Assembly (NCBI GenBank): GCA_003551945.1
Contig: PUNZ01000139.1
Location: 1 to 21,258 of the forward strand
Length of the DNA stretch: 21,258 nucleotides
Direction: 5' to 3'
Origin: Halovenus sp.
GTDB taxonomy: Archaea; Halobacteriota; Halobacteria; Halobacteriales; Haloarculaceae
In this document: piece after piece, positions 14,818 through 21,184 of the stretch
Numbering within the stretch: the first letter of the stretch is position 1
Layout: each line of letters opens with the position of its first letter
Notes under the pieces: model-generated
The model's database searches: none
Told to the model about the DNA's origin: nothing
The model's input: only the letters and a program-made list of their open reading frames with translations
Position numbers and translations under genes: made by a program

Positions 14818-15693
14818 ATGATAGCGGCGCGAGAGTTACGCAAGGAGTATGGGGAGTTCGTTGCCGTCGAAGGAAGTAGCTTCAGCGTTGCCAAGGGTGA
14901 GGTATTTGGCGTTATCGGTCCAAACGGGGCTGGCAAAACGACGACGTTGAAGATGCTTGCAGGGTTGCTCGAGCCAACGAGCGGTACGGCAACCGTCGCT
15001 GGGTTTGATGCACAGAATACCGAAATGCGTTCACGCCTTGGCTTTCTTCCTGAGGAGTCACCGCTGTACGAAGAAATGACCGCACTCTCGTATCTACAGT
15101 TTTTCGCTGACCTCTATGATGTTCCAACTGCGGTCGCTCAGGAACGGATACACGAGACCCTGGATGAGCTAGGGCTTGACCACCGCGAACGACAGATTGG
15201 CGATATGTCGAAAGGGATGAAACGGAAGGTTGCAATTGCACGCTCGCTGATTAACGACCCTGAGGTCCTCATATATGACGAGCCAGCAAGCGGACTCGAC
15301 CCATTGACGACAAACTATATCATCGATTTCACGGCACAGCTTGCAGCAGACGGGAAAACCATCATCTTCAGCGCGCACAATCTCTTTCACGTCGAGTCAA
15401 TTTGCGACCGGGTTGCGATTATGCACAACGGGGCAATCATCGCTAACGGTGACCTTGACACTCTTCAAGAAGAATACGGAACGACCAGGTACCGTGTCTA
15501 CACGACAGTCGAAGTGCCCAACAGTGTCCAAGAGAATGGGCAGTACTGCCGGACAGTCGAAAGCATGTCGGCAGTCGAACGGACACGGGAGGCCGCAGAG
15601 CAGGCAGGGGGCGTTGTAACCGATATCAGGACCGATGAATCCAGCCTCGAGGATGTCTTTTTGAATATCGCAGAGGCGGAGGCCAAACAGTGA
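14818..15693 (+). CDS. ABC transporter ATP-binding protein (NatA/CcmA-like)
   Basis: The cytoplasmic ATPase of an ABC-2 type exporter, 291 residues. Walker A is GPNGAGKTTT (34-43). The Q-loop region reads LGFLPEESPLYEEM (74-87), with Glu in place of Gln as in many NatA-type ATPases. The signature is MSKGMKRKVAIA (130-141), Walker B with the D-loop is LIYDEPASGLDP (151-162), and the H-loop His is at 187 (FSAHNLFHVE). The C-terminal 75 residues form the extra domain common in NatA/drug exporters, ending SSLEDVFLNIAEAEAKQ. The first gene of a three-gene operon: its TGA overlaps the GTG of the next gene (GTGA at 15690-15693), showing translational coupling. The substrate is unknown. Confidence 0.92.
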   Translation: MIAARELRKEYGEFVAVEGSSFSVAKGEVFGVIGPNGAGKTTTLKMLAGLLEPTSGTATVAGFDAQNTEMRSRLGFLPEESPLYEEMTALSYLQFFADLYDVPTAVAQERIHETLDELGLDHRERQIGDMSKGMKRKVAIARSLINDPEVLIYDEPASGLDPLTTNYIIDFTAQLAADGKTIIFSAHNLFHVESICDRVAIMHNGAIIANGDLDTLQEEYGTTRYRVYTTVEVPNSVQENGQYCRTVESMSAVERTREAAEQAGGVVTDIRTDESSLEDVFLNIAEAEAKQ

Positions 15694-17627
15694 AACCGGC
15701 CAAAATCCTTCGCATTGCGCGGTGGGAACTGACAAAGAACGCCGGAGGAGTAGATAGACGGACGCTCGGAGTTGTTGCCGTTGCAGTGGTGTTGTTGGTT
15801 GCCGTTGCGCCGGTGGTGGCGTTTTCAGGCGTTGGGCTAGATGATGAGCTCTATCGAGTTGGTATCAGTGAGGAGAGTGAGTTCGCCCCAGTCGTTGCCG
15901 AAGATAATACGTTCGCCGTTGTCGACGATGCAACGGTCCAAGACCTCGAATCGGGACAAATCGACCTCTACCTAGCGGACACAGCGGTCCATCGAAGCGA
16001 CTCTGAGAAAGGAGCGGCGGCGTATGAAGAATTCCGTGATAGCGTTGCGACATACAACGAACAACAACTCCGACAGGAGCCAAATCACTCCGCTGCGTTC
16101 CCTGTTGAAGTGATTGTCGCGTTTGAAGAACAGACCGGTAGCGCGGTCATCGTGGGTGCACCAGATGGTGAGGAGCCACTTCCCGAGCAAGACCAAGATG
16201 ATGCAGATGACGGACAGCCTGCTGATGAGCAGCAAGAACCCTCTGGTGATGAGGAGGATGAAGGGCAACCTGCTGCTGATGAGGATACGGATACCGACGA
16301 GGCGCTGACAGAGGAGACCGACGAAGACTTGCCAGCAGACGAAGCTGATGATGGAGACCCGGAGGCTCCTGAGCCAAGCGATGGGCAAGAACTTGAGGAA
16401 GAAGACGAGCAGACAGGGCCGCTTGCTGAGTTCCTCGGTCCGCTATCGGAGGATGGCCTTACCGGGTCGCCCGCGGATATTACGCCCCCGTTCCCGTTTC
16501 AATCGCTCGTGCTCGCATTCTTGTTTGTCATCCCACTTAACTTTGTTATTCAGGCCTACGGGAGCACCATCCTCTCTGAGCGAATTAACCGTCGGGGAGA
16601 GCTCTTGTTGGTGACGCCAGTCTCTCGGACAGACATCATCGCAGGAAAGACTCTGCCCTATTTTGTGGGTGCGATGGCACTGCAAGCAGTGCTAGCTGTG
16701 GGTGCTGTCTGGCTATTGCGAGGCGAGCTCGGTGGGTTCATTTCAGTACTGGCACTGACGCCGCTAGTGCTGCTGTTCCTCGGCAGTACGTTTCTCGGGG
16801 CAATGTTTGCTAGGTCGTTCAAGGAGCTCACCTTTGTCACCGTGACCATCACTGTGAGCCTGACGAGTTACGCGTTTATTCCCGCAATTTTCAGCGATAT
16901 CGACCCAATTGCGTTGATTTCTCCGCTTACGCTCGTTGTTCGTGACCTCCAAAACGAGACGATTGCGCTTTCCGAGTTTCTCTTTTCGGCCGGCCCCCCA
17001 ACGCTCGTTGCTCTGGTGTTTTTCACGCTCGGTGCGGGTCTCTACCGCGAAGAGGATATGTTCGACCAGCGCTCGATGTCCGGGAAAATATGTGACTCAC
17101 TTGTCGGGCCGATAACGTCAAAATGGCATGTTGGACTCGTGACGGTGATGCTCATCCCGTTTGTGCTGGTCACGCAGCTGGTGGCTGTGGCGACGTTCTT
17201 TGCACTGGGGGAACTCGCAATTGTGCTTTTGTTCGTTGTGGTTGCAGTAACTGAGGAACTCGCAAAGACGTTTCATATTTACGCTGCATACGAGCACAAC
17301 CGGTTCGAGCGAACCGCGAAGTCAGCGGTTGTACTCGGGACAATTAGCGGCGCAGCGTTTTTCCTCATTGAGATTGCCATCCTAGTCTTCCAACTCATTG
17401 GCTTTACCGAACTGGAGATTGGCGAGGCGTTGTTGTTATTTAGCGGTGTCATAACCGGCCCGACGGAAGTGGTGTTACTACTCCCGCCACTTGCCTTACA
17501 CGTTGCCACCGCAGTCATCGGAGCATTTGGAGCCTTCCGAAGCAAACGGACATACATTGTAGCGGTTAGCCTGGCGATGCTGGTTCATCTAGTCTACAAC
17601 CTCTCGGTGGTGATGCTCTTTGTCTAA
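15690..17627 (+). CDS. ABC-2 type permease fused to a PrsW-like intramembrane metalloprotease domain
   Basis: A 645-residue fusion protein. Residues 27-46 form the first membrane span. About 50-265 is an extracytoplasmic segment with a folded part (50-158), then an extremely acidic, low-complexity stretch (160-241, mostly Glu, Asp, Gln, Ala and Pro). About 268-450 holds six further spans of the ABC-2/NatB permease, with the coupling-helix stretch SERINRRGELLLVTPVSRTD. Residues about 478-645 are a second multi-span domain with the four PrsW/M82 motifs: EELAK (522-526), GTISGAAFFLIE (550-561), LHVATAVIG with His604, and HLVYN with His633 and Asn637. These residues would bind zinc and cut in the membrane. 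It starts with GTG overlapping the ATPase stop and overlaps the next permease by 8 nt. I infer that transport and proteolysis are coupled; the substrate is unknown. Confidence 0.85.
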   Translation: MKPAKILRIARWELTKNAGGVDRRTLGVVAVAVVLLVAVAPVVAFSGVGLDDELYRVGISEESEFAPVVAEDNTFAVVDDATVQDLESGQIDLYLADTAVHRSDSEKGAAAYEEFRDSVATYNEQQLRQEPNHSAAFPVEVIVAFEEQTGSAVIVGAPDGEEPLPEQDQDDADDGQPADEQQEPSGDEEDEGQPAADEDTDTDEALTEETDEDLPADEADDGDPEAPEPSDGQELEEEDEQTGPLAEFLGPLSEDGLTGSPADITPPFPFQSLVLAFLFVIPLNFVIQAYGSTILSERINRRGELLLVTPVSRTDIIAGKTLPYFVGAMALQAVLAVGAVWLLRGELGGFISVLALTPLVLLFLGSTFLGAMFARSFKELTFVTVTITVSLTSYAFIPAIFSDIDPIALISPLTLVVRDLQNETIALSEFLFSAGPPTLVALVFFTLGAGLYREEDMFDQRSMSGKICDSLVGPITSKWHVGLVTVMLIPFVLVTQLVAVATFFALGELAIVLLFVVVAVTEELAKTFHIYAAYEHNRFERTAKSAVVLGTISGAAFFLIEIAILVFQLIGFTELEIGEALLLFSGVITGPTEVVLLLPPLALHVATAVIGAFGAFRSKRTYIVAVSLAMLVHLVYNLSVVMLFV

Positions 17628-18690
17628 GTTGTCTCATCCACGGTGGCCCATCCTCAAGCGGGAACTGTCCTCGCTGAGCAAAGAAAAGACCATCATCCTT
17701 GCACTCGTGATTCAGTTGGTTATCGCGGGTTTTTCCTCGTTTTTGGTCGTCGGGCTGACGGCTCTCTACGACCCGGCCTCGGCGGGCGGAGATGAGCTAA
17801 CGGTCGGGATTTCGGGTGAGACAGAAGACCAACTGCTAGCCGTGGCGATGGAACGTGATGATGTCGAGCCACGTCCGTATGTAAGTGAGGCTGCTGCGAT
17901 GGAAGCGTTCGAGCGCGGGGAAGTCGACGCGGTCGTTAGCGGTCGCGTACTGGCTGATGAGGCTGAAACCGTCCAGCTTGATGTGGTGGTTCCTGCGGAG
18001 GATTTACGGACAACGCTCATCGTGACGACACTCCGTGAGTACCTCATCGCCGTTGAGGCTGCCGAGCGACAAGAGAGAGCCCATGAGCTGTCGTTTACAC
18101 CGATAGAGTTGCCCGAAGAGACAGGTGAGGGGAGCCCATATTTCGGGTTCACGTACACTATCTTGCTTCCATTGTTGCTCTTTTTACCACCGTTTATCAG
18201 TGGCTCCATCGCGGTTGATTCGATGACAGAAGAGCTTGAACGAGGGACGCTTGAACTGCTCCGGGTTGCGCCACTCTCACTAGTTGACGTTGTAGATGGC
18301 AAGGCGCTTGGTATGATTGCTATCGCCCCCCTTCAAGCACTCCTCTGGATTGGCTTGCTTCGCGTCAACGGCATCGGGATTTCGAACAGTTGGGTGCTGG
18401 CAGTGACCGTCACAGCAATCGCAACGCTTGCCGTGGTTATCGGCCTCATGCTCGCGCTGCTGACAAGGCAGCGACGGCAGGCACAACTCCTCTACTCCAT
18501 ACTGGTTCTCTTGTTGTTTGGGTTGGCCGTTGCACTCCCGGAACATCCCGCATCAACCATTGCAAAATTAGCAATCGATAGCGCCACCTTTGGAACGTTT
18601 GCACACGTCGGCTTTATAACCGCACTTGCCGTTGGGAGCTATCTCTTCATGCGGAGATATGTTACGCAACTCAATCCGGAACGGCTGTAA
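17620..18690 (+). CDS. ABC-2 type transporter permease (second permease of the operon)
   Basis: A 356-residue membrane protein with the NatB-like layout. One N-terminal span (about 26-49, ALVIQLVIAGFSSFLVVGL) is followed by an extracytoplasmic domain of about 130 residues (50-180). Then come a cluster of spans from 184 to 350 (TILLPLLLFLPPFISGSIAV; IAIAPLQALLWIGLL; VTVTAIATLAVVIGLMLAL; SILVLLLFGLAVAL; VGFITALAVGSYLF). The cytoplasmic loop EELERGTLELLRVAPLSLVD is the conserved coupling segment. It pairs with the protease-fused permease to make a heterodimeric membrane part. The start is TTG at 17620, overlapping the previous gene by 8 nt; a second TTG at 17629, just past the stop, is an equally possible start. 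Its extracytoplasmic domain lacks the acidic insert of its partner. It ends 12 nt from the convergent DUF371 gene. Confidence 0.88.
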   Translation: MSKLSHPRWPILKRELSSLSKEKTIILALVIQLVIAGFSSFLVVGLTALYDPASAGGDELTVGISGETEDQLLAVAMERDDVEPRPYVSEAAAMEAFERGEVDAVVSGRVLADEAETVQLDVVVPAEDLRTTLIVTTLREYLIAVEAAERQERAHELSFTPIELPEETGEGSPYFGFTYTILLPLLLFLPPFISGSIAVDSMTEELERGTLELLRVAPLSLVDVVDGKALGMIAIAPLQALLWIGLLRVNGIGISNSWVLAVTVTAIATLAVVIGLMLALLTRQRRQAQLLYSILVLLLFGLAVALPEHPASTIAKLAIDSATFGTFAHVGFITALAVGSYLFMRRYVTQLNPERL

Positions 18691-18702
18691 CGAGCGGAGC
18701 GA

Positions 18703-19116
18703 TTACTCGACCTGCAACGTGACCGAAACCGCGGCTCCATCAGCAAGTGCGGAGATGAGGCCACGGTCGAAGTCGGCAGCGGAACCGTCCATGTTGATAG
18801 CGACCGTCCGTTCGTCGATATACTCGCTCGTCCGACAGACCATGCTTCGGTCGCTTTCGAAGGTGAGGTCGGGATGTCCCTGACCTGTGAACCTCTCTTC
18901 ACTGTCACCAGCGGCCACCGTTACTGTGATTGTCGCGTCGGTATCCTGGCAGGCAGCAACGAACGCGTCATCAAAATCCGTCGGAACACGGTTTGCTTCT
19001 ATAGCTAGGATACAATCGCCTGCTGGTGTCAGATAGTCATCGCTCGTTACCTCGAACGTGCTCGTATGCTCAGCGGAGACATGTGTATGTCCGTGAGCAG
19101 AGATGTGTTCTTTCAT
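18703..19116 (-). CDS. DUF371 family protein
   Basis: A 137-residue archaeal protein. The diagnostic N-terminus is present: KEHISAHGHTHVSAEHTSTF followed by EVTSDDYLTPAGDCILAIEANR, and the C-terminal half has RTSEYIDERTVAINMDGSAADFDRGLISAL. The two halves look like related strand-rich modules, each containing an N-x-x-x-x-DF/DFDR-type segment. DUF371 is widespread in archaea and has no established function that I know of. The start is the first ATG and gives the family N-terminus exactly. Nevertheless no TATA box lies 25-30 nt upstream; the nearest good boxes are about 90-110 nt upstream, so this mRNA probably has a 60-85-nt leader. Convergent with the ABC operon. Confidence 0.87.
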   Translation of the reverse strand: MKEHISAHGHTHVSAEHTSTFEVTSDDYLTPAGDCILAIEANRVPTDFDDAFVAACQDTDATITVTVAAGDSEERFTGQGHPDLTFESDRSMVCRTSEYIDERTVAINMDGSAADFDRGLISALADGAAVSVTLQVE

Positions 19117-19220
19117 CGTAAGTGGATTATTGAGAGAACGGAGACGAAAGGTTGTAACTGCTCCGTCATCGGTTCAGTTCATCATCCTTCAAAGGCAAGT
19201 TAAATAATTCCGTTGAGGGT

Positions 19221-19230
19221 ATTTATATAG
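19221..19230 (-). promoter_or_regulatory. TATA-like box upstream of the DUF371 gene
   Basis: The minus strand reads CTATATAAAT, a near-ideal haloarchaeal box predicting a start near 19199 and a leader of about 80 nt. A second A/T-rich box (ATTATTTAAC, about 19201-19210) would give about 60 nt. No start codon in between opens a longer family-like protein. Confidence 0.45.
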
Positions 19231-19263
19231 CAGTCGTGGGAGTTTGATAGCTTCGGAAGACTC

Positions 19264-19653
19264 CTATTCCGTTTCGAAGTCCGCAAGCATCTGCGTGAGT
19301 GCTTGGGCAATCTCTTCGTAACTTTGCATGGAGAGTCCGTCAGTGGTAATCAACACGCCACGTCGGTCACGAGCAACACGGAGGAGATACCCGTTTTCAA
19401 ATGAACGGACGGTGAACTGGTACTTACCGAGTTCCGATTCTTGATAGGCATTATGCGTCTCGCGATAGCCACGCCATTCATGTCCAACGAATGTATTCAG
19501 GTCGGCATCCTGCTCCAGATCATCACGGAGATACAACTGGTCGAAATCAGAACGGGTAAAGTACGTAACTGACCGCAGACTGTCTCCAGTGGCCGTCCGT
19601 GCGGTTGTCACGAGGTTTTCGGCGAGGTCAGAGGACAGCAGGTTCGAGTCCAT
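19264..19653 (-). CDS. Conserved haloarchaeal protein (DUF7522-like)
   Basis: A 129-residue soluble protein from the chosen start, beginning MDSNLLSSDLAENLVTTAR. Its middle (SLRSVTYFTRSDFDQLYLRD, then NTFVGHEWRGYRETHNAY) and its strand-rich end (FTVRSFENGYLLRVARDRRG, VLITTDGLSMQSYEEIAQAL) match a haloarchaeal family I recall as DUF7522, with no assigned role. The frame extends nine codons to 19680, but that upstream ATG falls inside the A/T-rich box GGAATTAT (19679-19686, minus strand). The box sits at promoter spacing for the ATG at 19653, so I take the shorter form. It lies between the ribbon-helix-helix gene and DUF371 on the same strand. Confidence 0.78.
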   Translation of the reverse strand: MDSNLLSSDLAENLVTTARTATGDSLRSVTYFTRSDFDQLYLRDDLEQDADLNTFVGHEWRGYRETHNAYQESELGKYQFTVRSFENGYLLRVARDRRGVLITTDGLSMQSYEEIAQALTQMLADFETE

Positions 19654-19686
19654 ACTGCTACTGACAGCCCCCTCACACATAATTCC

Positions 19687-19722
19687 GGTGGATGCAGCGG
19701 GGTCTTCTGCGCACCGTCCACC
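19687..19722 (-). terminator. Stem-loop after the ribbon-helix-helix gene
   Basis: Arms GGTGGA (19687-19692) and TCCACC (19717-19722) surround a second small stem (GCAG 19694-19697 with CTGC 19707-19710). The structure lies 11 nt beyond the stop codon of the minus-strand gene ending at 19733. It may mark the 3' end of that transcript. The T-rich tail is weak. Confidence 0.3.
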
Positions 19723-19732
19723 AGTTTTCGAC

Positions 19733-20059
19733 TTAGAACTGGTATCGACGGTCGTCGTTTTGCTGTGCCTGGGGGAACTGATTGCCAGTCATCTCGCCGA
19801 AGGTCATATCCGTGAGATATTCGTCATAGGTGGCATCATGACTAGTTCGAAGGTTGAAATCAAGTCGTCCAGTTTCGACGGTGCTTTGGAAAAACAGATG
19901 GATAGCCCGACGGACGAGTTCATCCGTCGATTCCGGTTCGAGAGCCACATCGAGCATCGCCAGTTCGTTTCGCGTCTCGCGGTCGAGAGAAACGGTCAGT
20001 TCCTCACCAAGTTCCCCGTAGCGGTCAGAAATCTCAGCCGAAAGCTCATCAAGACTCAT
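19733..20059 (-). CDS. Ribbon-helix-helix-like candidate transcription regulator
   Basis: A 108-residue protein. After a short helical start (SLDELSAEISDRYGEL), residues about 18-57 read EELTVSLDRETRNELAMLDV followed by ALEPESTDELVRRAIHLFF. This is a beta strand with alternating residues, a helix beginning DRETRNEL, and a second helix beginning STDELVRRAIHLF, the layout of CopG/Arc-type ribbon-helix-helix proteins. The C-terminal half (DFNLRTSHDATYDEYLTDMT, then FGEMTGN) is polar and may bind a ligand or partner. The open frame continues to 20167, but that part is not family-like and covers the promoter region; the ATG at 20059 is chosen. The gene is divergent from trkA, and the gap between them carries three inverted repeats, suggesting self-control and control of trkA. 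The RHH assignment is by pattern only. Confidence 0.7.
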   Translation of the reverse strand: MSLDELSAEISDRYGELGEELTVSLDRETRNELAMLDVALEPESTDELVRRAIHLFFQSTVETGRLDFNLRTSHDATYDEYLTDMTFGEMTGNQFPQAQQNDDRRYQF

Positions 20060-20077
20060 ATTCAGAGCCTGTAGACC

Positions 20078-20091
20078 GGGGCAAAAGCCCC
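20078..20091. promoter_or_regulatory. Inverted repeat at the RHH gene promoter
   Basis: GGGGCAAAAGCCCC has perfect 5-bp arms around AAAA. It lies 19-32 nt upstream of the ATG at 20059, just where the TATA box of this leaderless-type gene should be. A dimeric regulator bound here would compete with TBP. Confidence 0.4.
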
Positions 20092-20096
20092 TTTCG

Positions 20097-20114
20097 ACTC
20101 TGTCTATACAGAGT
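20097..20114. promoter_or_regulatory. Inverted repeat with 7-bp arms in the RHH-trkA gap
   Basis: ACTCTGT (20097-20103) and ACAGAGT (20108-20114) are perfect arms with a 4-nt spacer. A related half-site, AGAGTCGA, recurs beside the trkA start (20168-20175), mirroring TCGACTCT at 20094-20101. Confidence 0.45.
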
Positions 20115-20127
20115 GGCCAGACATTCT

Positions 20128-20137
20128 GTGTTAACAC
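20128..20137. promoter_or_regulatory. 10-bp palindrome just upstream of the trkA TATA box
   Basis: GTGTTAACAC is a perfect palindrome 42-51 nt upstream of the trkA ATG, immediately before its promoter box. The position would suit an activator or a roadblock near the BRE. Confidence 0.35.
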
Positions 20138-20144
20138 GACCCAT

Positions 20145-20153
20145 ACTATTTTA
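20145..20153 (+). promoter_or_regulatory. TATA-like box of trkA
   Basis: ACTATTTTA is centred about 30 nt before the ATG at 20179, consistent with leaderless transcription. Confidence 0.5.
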
Positions 20154-20178
20154 GCTGATGGCCGCATAGAGTCGACAC

Positions 20179-20844
20179 ATGAAAATCATTATTGTAGGCT
20201 TTGGCCGGGTGGGCCGTCGAACTGCGAGGACACTCCGCGATGAGGGCCACGAGGTTGTTATCGTCGACAATGACACCGACAAAGTTGACCGCGCAGATGA
20301 TGCAGGATTTACGGTAATTGAGGGTGACGGTGGTGACGAGGCGGTACTTGAGCGCGCGGGCGTCGCTAACGCCGATGCACTCGGCGGGTTAACCGGTGAT
20401 TTGAATGCGAATTTCGCCGCTTGTGTGATTGGGGATTCGAATGGCTGCCGGACGGTCATCCGCGTCAGCGAGGATTTCAATACTGAACTGTACGATCGCT
20501 ACAGCGACAACGTCGATGAGGTTGTCTACCCCGAGCGACTCGGTGCAGCAGGCGCGAAAACTGCGTTACTCGGTGGTGACCTCAACGTACTGGCAGATAT
20601 CACGGAACAACTCTCAATCGCCAGCATCCGCGTACCAGAGCAATCGCCGATTATCGGTCAGCGCGTGATTGAGTTGGACTTGCCGGACGGCGCACAGATT
20701 TATGCACACGGGCGGAGCGATGAGCCAATGACAATTCCGTTGCCACAAACCACGGTCGAAGCAGGCGATTCGCTGGCAGTGGTTACCAGTTCTGAGACCA
20801 TCAGTGCGATACGCGAAACGCTCAACGGCGAGCAACACGCATAA
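20179..20844 (+). CDS. trkA: TrkA-type potassium transport regulatory protein (RCK_N + RCK_C)
   Basis: The cytoplasmic NAD(H)/nucleotide-binding regulator of a Trk/Ktr potassium channel, 221 residues, the standard single-unit size. The Rossmann RCK_N domain (1-135) opens KIIIVGFGRVGRRTARTL, with the GxGxxG loop at 7-12 and the acidic end of strand 2 at Asp30 (VVIVDND). VIEGDGGDEAVLERAG follows. The RCK_C domain (about 142-218, IASIRVPEQSPIIGQRVIEL; GDSLAVVTSSETISAI) binds ligands. No TrkH membrane subunit is in the window, so it must act with one encoded elsewhere. The start at 20179 has a promoter box about 30 nt upstream, and the divergent neighbour is a ribbon-helix-helix-like protein. Confidence 0.93.
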   Translation: MKIIIVGFGRVGRRTARTLRDEGHEVVIVDNDTDKVDRADDAGFTVIEGDGGDEAVLERAGVANADALGGLTGDLNANFAACVIGDSNGCRTVIRVSEDFNTELYDRYSDNVDEVVYPERLGAAGAKTALLGGDLNVLADITEQLSIASIRVPEQSPIIGQRVIELDLPDGAQIYAHGRSDEPMTIPLPQTTVEAGDSLAVVTSSETISAIRETLNGEQHA

Positions 20845-20856
20845 AAAACCACGGAA

Positions 20857-20871
20857 GGGAGTGGGAGTGGG
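20857..20871 (+). repeat. GGGAGT short tandem repeat, G-rich
   Basis: GGG-AGT-GGG-AGT-GGG lies 12 nt after the trkA stop. A further G-rich run (20902-20928, with several GGG blocks) follows. The plus strand, and hence a trkA mRNA tail, could form a G-quadruplex. The 224-nt gap 20845-21068 holds this, two inverted repeats and no gene I can support. Confidence 0.45.
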
Positions 20872-20890
20872 AGCGTATTGTAAAAAGTCA

Positions 20891-20944
20891 GGGCGCGCCG
20901 TGGGAGGATGGGAGTTGTGGGTGTGAGGCCGTCGGTACGCGCCC
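20891..20944. repeat. GC-rich inverted repeat after trkA
   Basis: GGGCGCG (20891-20897) and CGCGCCC (20938-20944) are perfect arms enclosing a G-rich 40-nt loop on the plus strand. It may shape the 3' end of trkA mRNA. Confidence 0.35.
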
Positions 20945-20973
20945 AGTTGAACGCTCACCGTCATATCACTTAA

Positions 20974-20992
20974 ACGCCCGTCAGACGGGTGT
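20974..20992. repeat. Compact inverted repeat upstream of the 37-residue gene
   Basis: Centred on CCCGTCAGACGGG (20977-20989), a 13-nt palindrome with a single central base, extended by near-matching flanks to 19 nt. It lies about 77-95 nt before the ATG at 21069. It could be an operator or a transcript-end hairpin. Confidence 0.35.
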
Positions 20993-21068
20993 ACGACAAG
21001 GCATCACGAGTCCCAGTGCCTGTTAGCCGCTCCAAAAGAACATACGTCATCCGAGCAAAGGAGTGGAT

Positions 21069-21182
21069 ATGACGTGGACCGAGTTGTACGAGCGGGCAGC
21101 GGAGTATGCGGTGACCATCGACGAAATCGAGCGGACACTGACAGCGTACCGAGAGCAGTCATCGAACGAGCGAGGTGAATGA
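21069..21182 (+). CDS. 37-residue small protein upstream of a PIN-like gene
   Basis: ATG at 21069 to TGA at 21182 encodes MTWTELYERAAEYAVTIDEI followed by ERTLTAYREQSSNERGE. It is highly charged, probably two short helices with a turn, resembling small haloarchaeal proteins of this kind I recall upstream of the same neighbour. The stop is followed after 2 nt by the ATG of the next gene, so the two are very likely co-translated. An A-rich stretch (AAAAGAAC, about 21034-21041) lies at promoter distance. The composition is coding-like, but the function is unknown. Confidence 0.65.
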   Translation: MTWTELYERAAEYAVTIDEIERTLTAYREQSSNERGE

Positions 21183-21184
21183 GG

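Noticed and set aside
17766..18302. 178-residue Ser-rich minus-strand frame inside the second permease
   Set aside because: Antisense shadow of a clear ABC-2 permease; the composition is a by-product.
19117..19200. Box C/D small RNA in the DUF371 leader (ATGATGA followed by CTGA)
   Set aside because: The two boxes are one base apart, leaving no guide sequence, and no second pair is visible.
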